Origin: Ruixingdingia sedimenti
GTDB lineage: Bacteria > Pseudomonadota > Alphaproteobacteria > Rhodobacterales > Rhodobacteraceae
DNA length: 64,000 nt
NCBI RefSeq assembly: GCF_031432425.1
Contig: NZ_JAVKPH010000006.1
Location: 62,001-126,000, forward strand
Direction of reading: 5' to 3'
Both the position numbers and the translations under genes were made by a program. Positions 27,781-36,686 of this stretch are shown one piece after another. Every line of letters starts with the position of its first letter. Position 1 is the stretch's first letter. The notes beneath the pieces are model-generated. The model did no database searches. It saw nothing but the letters and a program-made list of their open reading frames with translations, and was not told where the DNA came from.

Positions 27781-29076
27781 TCAGGCCAGTTCATCCAGCG
27801 CCTCGCGCAGCGCACGTTCCAGCGCGGCGATGCCTTCGTTCAGGATCTCGTCCGGGATCGTCAGCGGCGCCAGCACGCGGATGACGTTGCCGTAGGTGCC
27901 GCAGGACAGCAGCACCAGCCCGTGCTGCGCGGCCTTCTGGGTCAGCAGCTTGGTCAGTTCCGGCCACGGCCGTTTCGGGTCGCGGTCGTGCGACAGTTCC
28001 ATCGCCACCATGGACCCCAGGCTGCGCACATCGCCCACGCAGGCGAAGGCGTTCGACCGTTGCCAGCCGCGCAGGGTTTCCGTCAGCCTTTCCCCGATCT
28101 GCGCGGCGCGGGCCACCAGCCCCTCTTCCTCGATCACGTCCAGCACCGCCAGCGCCGCCGCGCAGGACAGGGGGCTGCCCGCGAAGGTGCCGCCCACACC
28201 CGCGGCGGGGATTTTTTCCATCACGTCCAGCCGCCCGGTGACGGCGGCGATGGGAAACCCGCCGCCAAGACCCTTGGCCAGCGTCATCAGGTCGGCGGCG
28301 ATCCCGGCATGTTCGATGGCGAACATCTGGCCGGTGCGGGCAAAGCCGGTCTGGATTTCATCCACGATCAGCAGGATGCCGTGTTCGTCGCAGATCCGCC
28401 GCAGCGCCTGAAGGAATTCCGCCGGCGCGGGGTTGAAGCCGCCCTCGCCCTGCACGGGTTCCACCACGATCCCGGCCACGCGCGACGGGTGCAGGTCGGT
28501 CTTGAACAGCACATCCAGCGCGGCCAGCGACTGATCCACCGTCACGCCGTGGTAGGCATTGGGGAAGGGCACGTGGAACACGTCGGGCACCATCGGGCCG
28601 AAGCCGTGCTTGTAGGGCACCGTCTTGCCGGTCAGCGTGGTGGCCATCAGCGTGCGGCCGTGGAAGGCGCCGGCAAAGGCGATGAAGGCCGACCGCCCGG
28701 TGGCGGCGCGGGCGATCTTGACCGCGTTTTCGATCGCCTCTGCCCCGGTGGACACCAGATAGGTCTTTTTCGGGAAATCGCCCGGCACCAGCCGGTTCAG
28801 CCGTTCGCAGACCTGCACGTAATTCGCATAAGGCGTGGTCTGGAACGAGGTATGCGTCACCTGATCCAGCTGTTCGCGCACCGCGGCCAGCACCTTGGGG
28901 TGGCGGTGGCCGGTGTTCGTCACCGCGATGCCCGAGGCGAAGTCGATATAGCGGTTGCCCTCGATATCCCACAGTTCCGCGTTTTCGGCGCGGTCGATGA
29001 AGACGTCGAGGTGACGGGACAGACCCGTGGGGATCGCCGCCACGCGGCGTTCGGTCATTTCGGCATTGGTGGTCAT
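27781..29076 (-). CDS. gabT: 4-aminobutyrate-2-oxoglutarate transaminase
   Basis: This 431-residue class III transaminase closely resembles GabT, with GIAVTNTGHRHP near residue 50, the EPVQGEGGF loop and PLP-linked Lys268 in TLAKGLGGGFP, the same number as in E. coli GabT. It converts GABA (or 5-aminovalerate) and 2-oxoglutarate to the semialdehyde and glutamate. Position between HyuB/zinc ribbon and a GabD-type dehydrogenase suggests that the hydantoinase-type enzyme upstream supplies the amino acid. The ATG at 29076 has a TGAGGT site upstream. Confidence 0.92.
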   Translation of the reverse strand: MTTNAEMTERRVAAIPTGLSRHLDVFIDRAENAELWDIEGNRYIDFASGIAVTNTGHRHPKVLAAVREQLDQVTHTSFQTTPYANYVQVCERLNRLVPGDFPKKTYLVSTGAEAIENAVKIARAATGRSAFIAFAGAFHGRTLMATTLTGKTVPYKHGFGPMVPDVFHVPFPNAYHGVTVDQSLAALDVLFKTDLHPSRVAGIVVEPVQGEGGFNPAPAEFLQALRRICDEHGILLIVDEIQTGFARTGQMFAIEHAGIAADLMTLAKGLGGGFPIAAVTGRLDVMEKIPAAGVGGTFAGSPLSCAAALAVLDVIEEEGLVARAAQIGERLTETLRGWQRSNAFACVGDVRSLGSMVAMELSHDRDPKRPWPELTKLLTQKAAQHGLVLLSCGTYGNVIRVLAPLTIPDEILNEGIAALERALREALDELA

Positions 29077-29112
29077 GGCGTACCTCAGGGGGTGCAGGCA
29101 GGGGCAGGGGAT

Positions 29113-29136
29113 GCCCGCGCCGGGTGGGGCGCGGGC
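29113..29136 (-). terminator. Intercistronic hairpin between zinc-ribbon gene and gabT
   Basis: GCCCGCGCC (29113-29121) pairs with GGCGCGGGC (29128-29136) across a 6-nt loop in the 67-base gap. No T-tract follows, so it may be a processing or attenuation site separating the hyu and gab sections of one transcript. Confidence 0.4.
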
Positions 29137-29143
29137 GCGTGGG

Positions 29144-29335
29144 TCATCCGGCCTGCGTGGCGCGGCGCGCCTCGCGGTCGAGCGTCCAGTCCACGCAGCG
29201 TTGCGAGCAATAGGTCTTGCCCTCGTGCCGGACCTGTTTCGCCCGGTCCTCTGCCGAGTTTTCATACATCAGCACGCCGCAGTTCGGGCATTTGCTGTAG
29301 CTTTCGATGTAGAAACCGTTCGCGGAAAACTTCAT
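29144..29335 (-). CDS. 63-residue zinc-ribbon protein next to hydantoinase genes
   Basis: A small acidic/basic mixed protein with two cysteine pairs, Cys16-x2-Cys19 (KCPNCG) and Cys43-x3-Cys47 (YCSQRC), typical of a zinc ribbon. It begins three bases after the HyuB stop, so it is almost certainly co-translated with HyuA-HyuB. Acetone carboxylase, a HyuAB relative, has a zinc-containing third subunit, but that one is much longer (about 170 residues). A structural or regulatory subunit of the HyuAB enzyme is my best guess. I do not recognise a named family. Confidence 0.75.
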   Translation of the reverse strand: MKFSANGFYIESYSKCPNCGVLMYENSAEDRAKQVRHEGKTYCSQRCVDWTLDREARRATQAG

Positions 29336-29338
29336 CGC

Positions 29339-31036
29339 TCAGCCCTCCTGATGGCCGTAGTGTTTCGCCGCCGCGGCGGCAGAGATATAGCCCTCGCGCA
29401 GGTCGCGGGCGACGGCTTCGGGGTCACGTTTCGCCGGGTCGCCATAGCCGCCGCCCCCCGGCGTCACCAGTTGCACGCGGTCGCCCTTGCGGATGGCGAC
29501 GTTGGAATAGCGGCTGGTCGAGGGCTTGCCGTAAGCCTCGCGCATGGTCTGCCAGTCGTTGCGGCCCGACTTCTTCACCAGCGTCGCGCCGCAGCCGCCC
29601 TCGGTTCCGCCATCGAGGCCCCAGGGGGCCAGCAGGTGGCGGTCGGTCATCTGCGAACAGGTGATCACGTCGTTGAGGCACAGCATCTGCTTGGTATAGC
29701 CCACGCCGCCCCGGTATTCGCCCGCGCCGCAGCTGTCGGTGTTGAAGGCGAGGCTTTCGATCAGCCAGGGAAAGCGGGTCTCGTAGACCTCGACCGGGGT
29801 GATGCGGCAGTTGCCGTTGATCGAATCCACCGCGTCGTTGCCGTCAGCAAAGGCGCGCCCGCCCCAGCCCACGGCCTCCAGATCGTAGCAGGCGAAATAT
29901 TCGCCCGTGTCGGCATCCACGCCGCCGAAGACGAAGTTGCAGTGCGTCGCCCCTTCGGCCGCCATCACCCGGTCGGGCAGCGCCTTGGCCATCGCGCCCA
30001 GGATGGTGCCGACGATGCGGGGGTGGGTTTCGGTGTTGCCGCCCACGGAAGGCGCGGGGAAATCGACGTTCACGATGCTGCCCGGGGGCGCCATCACCTC
30101 GATCGGGCGGAAACAGCCCGAATTGCGCGGGATCGACGGGTCGGTCATGTGCAGCACGGCGTTGTAGGCCGCAGAGGTCGCCACGCCCAATGTCGCGTTG
30201 ATCGGCCCCGCCGCCTGCGGGGACGAGCCGTGATAATCCACGATGAAGGACCCGCCCTTCTTGTGCACCTCGACCTGGATCCGGTAGTGGCGTTCGGCGT
30301 CGATCCCGTCGCTTTCCAGATGGTCGTGGAAGGTATAGATCCCGTCCGGGATCGCCTCTAGTTCCGCCCGCATCCGGCGTTCGGAATAAAGCAGCAGATC
30401 CGCCACCGTCTCGCGGATCTTTTCCTTGCCGTATTTCTGGTAGATGCCGCGCATCTGTTTCTCGCCCAGATCCACCGCGGCGATCAGCGCCTTGAGGTCG
30501 CCATAGTTCACCCGCGGCGTGCGGACGTTGGCCAGCAGAAGCTTCCAGACCTCGATATTGTCCTTGCCGCCCTTGACGATCTTGACGGGCGGAATGCGGA
30601 TGCCTTCCTGAAAGATCTCTGTCGCCTCGCCGCAGAAGCCGCCGGGAGCCATGCCCCCCACCTCTGCGATATGGCCGATGGCGACGGCAAAGCCCATGAT
30701 CTCGCCATCCACGAAGATCGGCTTGAAGAAGGTGTGTTCAGGCGTGTGCAGCCCGCCCCGGTAGGGGTCGTTGTGCAGGATGATGTCGCCTTCTTCCAGT
30801 TCGGCGAGCGAGATTTCCTTGAGGCAGGATTTCACCAGCAGCGGCATCCCCCCGATCTGCGCCGGGCAATAGTCGGCCACGGCGATCATGTCGCCCTTCA
30901 TGTCCGTCAGCCCGCAGGTGAAATCCAGCGCCTCGTTGAAGATCGTGGAATACGAGGTCTTCATCAGCGTGATCCCCATTTCCCGGCAGATGGAAACCAT
31001 CGCCGAGTCGAGGATGTTCATCGTCACGAAATCCAT
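29339..31036 (-). CDS. Hydantoinase B/oxoprolinase family subunit (HyuB)
   Basis: This 565-residue HyuB-type protein carries the conserved NDPYRGGLHTPEH around residue 90, followed by GHIAEVGGMAPG, the DYHGSSPQAAGPINA segment and a C-terminal GGGGYGDP loop. With HyuA it forms ATP-dependent enzymes that open cyclic amides (5-oxoproline, N-methylhydantoin, lactams) or carboxylate ketones. The hyuA stop and hyuB start are 12 bases apart. The downstream gabT and semialdehyde dehydrogenase genes favour a lactam that yields an omega-amino acid. Confidence 0.9.
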   Translation of the reverse strand: MDFVTMNILDSAMVSICREMGITLMKTSYSTIFNEALDFTCGLTDMKGDMIAVADYCPAQIGGMPLLVKSCLKEISLAELEEGDIILHNDPYRGGLHTPEHTFFKPIFVDGEIMGFAVAIGHIAEVGGMAPGGFCGEATEIFQEGIRIPPVKIVKGGKDNIEVWKLLLANVRTPRVNYGDLKALIAAVDLGEKQMRGIYQKYGKEKIRETVADLLLYSERRMRAELEAIPDGIYTFHDHLESDGIDAERHYRIQVEVHKKGGSFIVDYHGSSPQAAGPINATLGVATSAAYNAVLHMTDPSIPRNSGCFRPIEVMAPPGSIVNVDFPAPSVGGNTETHPRIVGTILGAMAKALPDRVMAAEGATHCNFVFGGVDADTGEYFACYDLEAVGWGGRAFADGNDAVDSINGNCRITPVEVYETRFPWLIESLAFNTDSCGAGEYRGGVGYTKQMLCLNDVITCSQMTDRHLLAPWGLDGGTEGGCGATLVKKSGRNDWQTMREAYGKPSTSRYSNVAIRKGDRVQLVTPGGGGYGDPAKRDPEAVARDLREGYISAAAAAKHYGHQEG

Positions 31037-31048
31037 CTGAATACCTCC

Positions 31049-33079
31049 TCAGGCAGAGATGATGAGGTTGCCGAGCCGGTCCACGGCCAGCGTCTGCGCG
31101 GGTTGCAGGATGGTGACAGAGGCGCTTTCCTCGATCACCGCCGGGCCTGCGATGCGGTCGTTCTGCGCCAGCGTTTCCCGGTCGTAGACGGGCACCTCGT
31201 GCCAGCCGTCGGCATAGCGCACGCGGCGGGTGCCGGTCGCCCTGGGTGCGCCCTGCGTCAGCGGCAGTTCGCGCATCTTGGGCTTGTCGGCCACCGCCAC
31301 CGCGACGACCTTGAGGTTCACGGTCTCGATCGTCTCGCCGGGGATGGAAAAGCCGAACCGCGCCTGGTGTTCCTGATGGAAGCGGTCCCACATGTCGGCG
31401 ATGGTCGCCTCGGTGAAGTCGTTGCCCGGGAAGGACAGTTCCAGTTCGTGGTTCTGGCCCATGTAGCGGGCTTCGATGGAACGGTGCAGTTCGATCCGCT
31501 GCGTGTAGCCCTGCGATTTCAGTTCCTCGATGGCGCCCTCGACCAGTTCGGTCATCGCCTTGGTGGCGCGGTCGCCGTCGAAGAACTTGGAAATCTGCTG
31601 CACGGTGCGGTGCCGGTCCACGCGCGCGTCGGTCATGATGAAGCCGAAGGCGGAAAACTGGCCCGGGTAGTTGGGCACCAGGGCCTGCGGGATGCCGGCG
31701 ATGTCCATCAGGTCGCAGACATGCACCGGCCCCGCCCCGCCGGATGCGACCAGCGTGAAGTCGCGCGGGTCGAGACCGCGTTGCAGCAGCACCGCGCGCA
31801 GCGCGCCGAGCATGTTGTTGTTGGCGATCTGCACCATCGCATGGGCGCAGGCATCGACCTCCATCCCCAGTTTTTGCGCCACGCGGGCGACGGCGGCATG
31901 GGCGGCGTCGGCATCCAGCCTCATCTTGCCGCCGAGGAAGTTGCCGGGGCTGATCCGGCCGAGCACGACATTGGCATCCGTCACCGTCGCATCCTGCCCG
32001 CCGCGGCCATAGCAGGCGGGGCCGGGGTCGGCGCCGGCCGATTGCGGGCCCATGCGCAGCATGCCGCCCTTGTCGATCCAGGCGATGGACCCGCCGCCCG
32101 CGCCGATGGTGTGGATGTCGATCATCGGGATCTGGATGGGGATGCCCCATTCGATCTCGAAATTCGTCGTCACATGTTCCTTGCTGTCCACCACGGTGGA
32201 ACAGTCGGTCGATGTGCCGCCCATGTCGAACACCACCAGATTGCGGATGCCGGTCAGTTCCGACATCACGCGGGTGGCGACCACCGCCCCGGTGGGGCCC
32301 GAAAGCGTCATCTGCACCGGCGCGTCGGCGGCGGCGGCCAGCGTCGCCTCGCCCCCGTTCGACTTGATGACCCCCACCTTGTCGCCCACGCCGACCTCGG
32401 CGAAGCGCGCCTGCATCTTGCGGAAGTTTTCCGACACGATGGGCTTGAGATAGGCATCCGCGATGGTGGTCGAGGCGCGGTCGTATTCCTTCCACTTGGG
32501 CAGGACGTCATAGGAAATGGAAATCGGCATCCCCGGCAGTTCCGCGGCAAGGATGTCGCGGATGCGCTGTTCGTGCCTGGGGTCGATGTAGGAAAAGAGC
32601 GTGCAGATCGCCACCGCCTCGATGCTGCCGTCCGCGCGGATCTTGGCCGCCAGTTCGCGCACCGCGCCTTCGTCCAGGGGGGTCCAGACCTCGCCCTTGG
32701 CGGTCAGGCGTTCCTCGACCTCGTGGCAGTCGGCGCGGGCGACCAGCGGGCGGGTCTTGATCCAGGTGATGTCATAGTGGCTGCGCCGGTCGCCGCGCTG
32801 GATGAAGGGCACGTCGCGGAAACCCTTGGTGGTCACATAGGCGACCTTGGCGCCGCGGCGGGTCAGCAGCGCGTTGGTGGCGATGGTGGTGCCGAGCCGC
32901 GCCTTCGTCACCGCGCCGAGGTTGTCCATCCTGCCAAGCCCCTCCATCACGCCGGCGATGGGTTCTGCGGGGGTGGTGAGGTTCTTCCAGTTCTCGATCC
33001 GGCCGGTCGCGGAATCGTAGGAAACGAAATCCGTGAATGTGCCGCCGATGTCGATGCCGATGATGGTGCTCACAGCCAT
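31049..33079 (-). CDS. Hydantoinase A/oxoprolinase family subunit (HyuA)
   Basis: This 676-residue ATP-binding partner of HyuB has the actin/hexokinase-like phosphate motif GIDIGGTFTDFV (residues 8-19), a second phosphate loop VFDMGGTSTDCS, and GAGGGSIAWID. The length is typical for HyuA/AcxA proteins. It would phosphorylate or activate the cyclic amide for hydrolysis. ATG 33079 has an AAAGGAAC site upstream. The GntR regulator gene ends seven bases before it, so the regulator is in the same transcript. Confidence 0.91.
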   Translation of the reverse strand: MAVSTIIGIDIGGTFTDFVSYDSATGRIENWKNLTTPAEPIAGVMEGLGRMDNLGAVTKARLGTTIATNALLTRRGAKVAYVTTKGFRDVPFIQRGDRRSHYDITWIKTRPLVARADCHEVEERLTAKGEVWTPLDEGAVRELAAKIRADGSIEAVAICTLFSYIDPRHEQRIRDILAAELPGMPISISYDVLPKWKEYDRASTTIADAYLKPIVSENFRKMQARFAEVGVGDKVGVIKSNGGEATLAAAADAPVQMTLSGPTGAVVATRVMSELTGIRNLVVFDMGGTSTDCSTVVDSKEHVTTNFEIEWGIPIQIPMIDIHTIGAGGGSIAWIDKGGMLRMGPQSAGADPGPACYGRGGQDATVTDANVVLGRISPGNFLGGKMRLDADAAHAAVARVAQKLGMEVDACAHAMVQIANNNMLGALRAVLLQRGLDPRDFTLVASGGAGPVHVCDLMDIAGIPQALVPNYPGQFSAFGFIMTDARVDRHRTVQQISKFFDGDRATKAMTELVEGAIEELKSQGYTQRIELHRSIEARYMGQNHELELSFPGNDFTEATIADMWDRFHQEHQARFGFSIPGETIETVNLKVVAVAVADKPKMRELPLTQGAPRATGTRRVRYADGWHEVPVYDRETLAQNDRIAGPAVIEESASVTILQPAQTLAVDRLGNLIISA

Positions 33080-33086
33080 GTTCCTT

Positions 33087-33821
33087 TCAGTCCGGCTTCG
33101 TGATGGGTGGGGGGGCGCCGTCGGGCCGGTCATAGGCCTCTGCCAGGCGGCGCCAGGAATCCTTGATATGTTCGCGCAGTGCCGCCGACGCCTGCGCAAA
33201 ATCGCGGGTGGCGATGGCCGCGACCACCGGCCAATGGTCGGCGGCGGCCTCTTCCAGCGTCTCGAACCGCTGTTCGGCCATGGTGATCAGCATTTGCAGT
33301 TCCGCCTGGATGTTCTGGAACGCATGCCGGGTCTGGTGGTTGTCCGACAGGTTGCAGATGCACTGGTGGAAGGCGAGGTCGTGTTCGACCAGCGCGGGTT
33401 CGTCCCCCGTCACCGCCGCGGTGTCCATCGCCTCGGCATGGCCGGTGATTTCGGCCAGCGCGGCGTCGGTCATCCGCGGCAGGCCCTGTTCCAGCGCGAA
33501 GTTTTCCACCAGCAGGCGGAAGGAAAAGATGTCGTCGATGTCCTTCTTGGTGAAGCTGCGCACGAAGGTGCCGCGCCGGGGGGCGGATACCAGCATCCCG
33601 CGTTCTTCCAGCCGCCGTACCGCCTCGCGGATCGGGTTGCGGCTGATGCCCAGATGGCGGGCAAGCTCCGCCTCGTTGATGCGCTGGCCCTGCCGCAGGC
33701 TGCCGAAGGTGATTTCCCGGATCAGGAAGGCCACCACCTGATCGGACAGCATCCGGTTGTCGAGCCGGGCATCCCCGAATTCGGATTGTCCGCGCGTGTC
33801 GGGCACGAAGGGCTGGGTCAT
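33087..33821 (-). CDS. GntR-family regulator, FCD type
   Basis: This 244-residue protein has an N-terminal winged helix (about 22-90, with EAELARHLGISRNPIREAVRRL) and an FCD ligand domain (about 100-235, histidine-containing EHDLAFHQ). FCD regulators usually repress transport and catabolic genes until a carboxylic acid inducer binds. It overlaps the permease gene stop by four bases and is embedded in the operon it probably controls. The paired direct repeats at 37939 and 38016 are candidate operators. Confidence 0.9.
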   Translation of the reverse strand: MTQPFVPDTRGQSEFGDARLDNRMLSDQVVAFLIREITFGSLRQGQRINEAELARHLGISRNPIREAVRRLEERGMLVSAPRRGTFVRSFTKKDIDDIFSFRLLVENFALEQGLPRMTDAALAEITGHAEAMDTAAVTGDEPALVEHDLAFHQCICNLSDNHQTRHAFQNIQAELQMLITMAEQRFETLEEAAADHWPVVAAIATRDFAQASAALREHIKDSWRRLAEAYDRPDGAPPPITKPD

Positions 33822-34900
33822 TTGGGGCCTTCTCCTGCAAGGCTGGTGTCGATGGCGGCTTTCTTGCCCCTGAAACCGCGCCAATGGAACTCTTGCCCGC
33901 CCATGATGCCGTCCTTGCGGAAGATGAGGATCGCCAGCATCACCACCGCCAGCACCAGTTCCTGCGTGCCCGCGGGCAGGGCCAGCGTGGTGCCGCCAAG
34001 GCTCACCCCCGCCTCCATCCGGCGGAACACGTCGATGATGATGCTGACCGCCGCGACGCCGACGACCGCGCCCGCAAGGCTGCCCATGCCGCCCACCACC
34101 AGCATGGCAAGCGCCAGGAAGGTGAGCTTGAGGAAGAAGAAGTTGATGGAAACGGTGCCGAGGAAATGCGCCGTCAGTACGCCCCCCAGGCCCATCACTG
34201 CGCCCGACAGCGTGAAGGCCAGCAGCCGCGGCCAGTAGAGAGACACCCCGCAGGCCTGCGCCGCGACCTCATCGGCGCGCGTGGCGCGGATCGCAAGGCC
34301 GAGCGGGGATTTCTGGTAGACCCAGGCCACCACGATCGCCACCACCGCCGCGCCGAGCGCGATCCACGCGGTGACATAGCGCGGCAGGCCGACCATGGAT
34401 GCGGTGCCCATCGTCACGCTTTCCCAGTTGGAATAGACGACGTTGATGATGAACAGCACCGCCAGCGTGGAAATCGACGCCGCCAGCCCCCCCATCCGCA
34501 TCAGCACCAGCCCGGTGACGAAGGCCACCAGCGCCGCCAGCGCGACAGAGGTCAGCGCCGCAGGGAACAGCGGATAGGTGGCGTCGCGCAGGAATTCCGG
34601 CAAGCCCGGCATGGTGATGGGTTTCAGCATCGAACAGCAGGTCTGCCAGCCGGTGGCATAGGCCGCGATCGCCATGAAGGTGACGGACCCGAAGGAAATG
34701 ATTCCCGAATTGCCGACGAAGATGTAGATCCCCACCACCACGACGACGCGGATCAGCGCCTCTGTCACCGTGCGTTGCAGCATCACCGATCCGAACAGGT
34801 CGGCCACCACCACCACCGCCAGCAGCGGCAGGATCAGCGCCAGCACGGGGAACCAGTATTTCGCCAGCCGCGCGGCGGGGGTCATGGGCTTGTCGGGCAT
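33818..34900 (-). CDS. Branched-chain-type ABC permease, LivM family
   Basis: This 360-residue inner-membrane permease has about ten hydrophobic segments, and the LivM-type FGSVTFMAIAAYATG and GLAIRATRADEVAAQACGV motifs are present. ATG 34900 follows the LivH stop directly (TGATG overlap). The hydrophilic tail (about 335-360) may contact the ATPases. Together with LivH, LivG, LivF and a binding protein it forms a complete importer; family members carry branched-chain amino acids, amides, urea and aromatic acids. Confidence 0.92.
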   Translation of the reverse strand: MPDKPMTPAARLAKYWFPVLALILPLLAVVVVADLFGSVMLQRTVTEALIRVVVVVGIYIFVGNSGIISFGSVTFMAIAAYATGWQTCCSMLKPITMPGLPEFLRDATYPLFPAALTSVALAALVAFVTGLVLMRMGGLAASISTLAVLFIINVVYSNWESVTMGTASMVGLPRYVTAWIALGAAVVAIVVAWVYQKSPLGLAIRATRADEVAAQACGVSLYWPRLLAFTLSGAVMGLGGVLTAHFLGTVSINFFFLKLTFLALAMLVVGGMGSLAGAVVGVAAVSIIIDVFRRMEAGVSLGGTTLALPAGTQELVLAVVMLAILIFRKDGIMGGQEFHWRGFRGKKAAIDTSLAGEGPK

Positions 34901-35814
34901 CACACACGCTCCCTTGCGGCACGGTCGACGATCAGCCCCTGCGGGCGGACCAGAAGGATCAGGATCACGAGAAGGAACACCCCCGCATCGCGGAAGGGGC
35001 GCAGGTCGGCGGGCAGGAAGGCTTGCAACATCACGCTGATGAAGCCGACGATGAACCCGCCGAGCGCCGCGCCGGGCAGCGATCCCATGCCGCCGATCAC
35101 CGTGGCGAAGAAGGCGAAGATCACCGGCATCAGCCCCATGCGCACATCGAGCGTGCCGGTCTGCACCACCAGCAGCAGCGATACCGCCGCCGCCATCACC
35201 CCGCTGATGACGAAGGCCACCGCGATCACCCGATTGGCCCTGACGCCCATCAGCCGGGCCATCTGGAAATTTTCCGCCGCGGCGCGCATCTGGATGCCCA
35301 TCGGCGTCTTTTTCAGAAAGATCACCAGCCCCACCAGCATCACCGCCGCCACCACCATCGTCAGGATCTGGTTGCCCGGCAGGCGGATGCCCGCGATCTC
35401 CACCGCCGCCGACAGGCTGTTGCCGACGCCCACCGACTTGGGCCGCCCGGTATGCACCAGGATCACCAGATGTTGCAGGAAATAGCTGACCGCAAAGGAG
35501 GAAATCAGCAGCGTCGCGGGGTTGGAATTGCGCATCGGGCGAAAGGCGATGCGTTCGGTCAGCAGCGCCAGCACCGTCACCACCGCCAGCACGCCCGCCA
35601 CCATGAACACCACCGGCCATCCGCCGATGAACAATGCGGGCGACACGCTGGCCGAAGGCACGACCAGCGCATAGGCGCCGATGGTGATATAGTCGGCCTG
35701 CGCGAAGTTGATCAGCTTCATCACCCCGAACACCAGCCCGATGGCCAGCGCCACCAGCGCGTAGAGACTGCCGAGGGAAATCGCGTCGACGAGGATCTGC
35801 ACAAGGTTCGACAT
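34900..35814 (-). CDS. Branched-chain-type ABC permease, LivH family
   Basis: This 304-residue permease begins with the strongly conserved GSLYALVALAIGLVFGVMKL and INFAQAD. It has about eight membrane segments and the AENFQMARLMGV coupling region. It lies between the LivG ATPase gene and the LivM gene and pairs with LivM in the membrane. There is one overlapping base with the downstream gene. Confidence 0.92.
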   Translation of the reverse strand: MSNLVQILVDAISLGSLYALVALAIGLVFGVMKLINFAQADYITIGAYALVVPSASVSPALFIGGWPVVFMVAGVLAVVTVLALLTERIAFRPMRNSNPATLLISSFAVSYFLQHLVILVHTGRPKSVGVGNSLSAAVEIAGIRLPGNQILTMVVAAVMLVGLVIFLKKTPMGIQMRAAAENFQMARLMGVRANRVIAVAFVISGVMAAAVSLLLVVQTGTLDVRMGLMPVIFAFFATVIGGMGSLPGAALGGFIVGFISVMLQAFLPADLRPFRDAGVFLLVILILLVRPQGLIVDRAARERV

Positions 35815-35823
35815 GCGGGGGCC

Positions 35824-36582
35824 TCAGATCAGGTGATGGGCTTCGGCGGCGGCCTTTTTGCCCAGATAGGCGCGGCGCACGTCGGGGTCGTTCTGCACCT
35901 CGCCCGGCGTGCCCTCGGCCAGGCTCCGGCCGCCGTCGAGCACATGGATGCGCTGGCAGACGCCCATGATGACCTTCATGTTGTGTTCGATCAGCAGCAC
36001 GCCGCAGCCGAACCGTTCGGGGATATGCGCGATGGTATGCATCAGCGCGTCGCATTCGGCGTCGTTCATCCCCGATGCGGGTTCGTCCAGCAGCACGAAG
36101 GCCGGATGCAGCGCCAGCGCGCGGGCGATGGATACGCGGCGTTCGTCGCCATAGGACAGCGCGTCGCAGCGTTTTTCGGCCACGCGGGTCAGGCCCATCC
36201 AGTCCAGCACCTCTGCCGCCGCCCGCGCCGCGGCCCGCCCGCCCCGCCCGGTGCCGATGCCCGCGACGGTCAGGTTCTGTTCCACCGTCATGTCGCGGAA
36301 CAGCCGCGCCGCCTGGAACGACCGCCCCACCCCCGCCCGCGCCAGCCGCTGCGGGCCGAGGGCGGACACGTCCTGCCCGTTCAGCACGACGGACCCGCGC
36401 GTGGGTTTCTGGAACCCCGACAGCACGTTGACCATGGTGGTCTTGCCCGCGCCGTTGGGGCCGATCAGGCCAAGGACGGTGCCCTGGTCGAGCCGCATGT
36501 CCACGCCGCTCAGCGCATGGATGCCGCCGAAGGCCACATGGACGTTGTGCGCCTCCAGCACCTGTTGGGTCTTGCCGGTCAT
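35824..36582 (-). CDS. Branched-chain-type ABC transporter ATPase, LivG family
   Basis: This 252-residue ATPase has Walker A GPNGAGKTT (about 37-45), the signature region LSYGDERRVSIARAL and Walker B FVLLDEPASGM. The C-terminal LivG/BCA_ABC_TP_C tail (DVRRAYLG) is present. Its partner LivF is not in this operon but is divergently transcribed at 38103. It drives import by the LivHM permease pair. Confidence 0.93.
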   Translation of the reverse strand: MTGKTQQVLEAHNVHVAFGGIHALSGVDMRLDQGTVLGLIGPNGAGKTTMVNVLSGFQKPTRGSVVLNGQDVSALGPQRLARAGVGRSFQAARLFRDMTVEQNLTVAGIGTGRGGRAAARAAAEVLDWMGLTRVAEKRCDALSYGDERRVSIARALALHPAFVLLDEPASGMNDAECDALMHTIAHIPERFGCGVLLIEHNMKVIMGVCQRIHVLDGGRSLAEGTPGEVQNDPDVRRAYLGKKAAAEAHHLI

Positions 36583-36612
36583 CGCTGCCTTCCGGGGATG
36601 TGCGGGGCCTGC

Positions 36613-36676
36613 GCGCCCGGATCGCGGGCGCGGGGGGCCGTTCGGATCGGCGCGCGCCCCCGTGGCGGCGCGCGCC
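36613..36676 (-). terminator. GC-rich hairpins after the binding-protein gene
   Basis: Two hairpins lie in the 104-base gap between the binding-protein stop (36687) and livG. GCGCCCG (36613-36619) pairs with CGGGCGC (36625-36631), and the self-complementary decamer GGCGCGCGCC occurs at 36649-36658 and 36667-36676. No T-tract follows. They may partly stop transcription or protect the upstream mRNA end. Confidence 0.5.
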
Positions 36677-36686
36677 CGGCGTCAGG

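Noticed and set aside
29144..33079. Acetone carboxylase (acxABC)
   Set aside because: The small zinc protein is far shorter than AcxC and the neighbours (gabT, semialdehyde dehydrogenase) point to an amino acid rather than a ketone.
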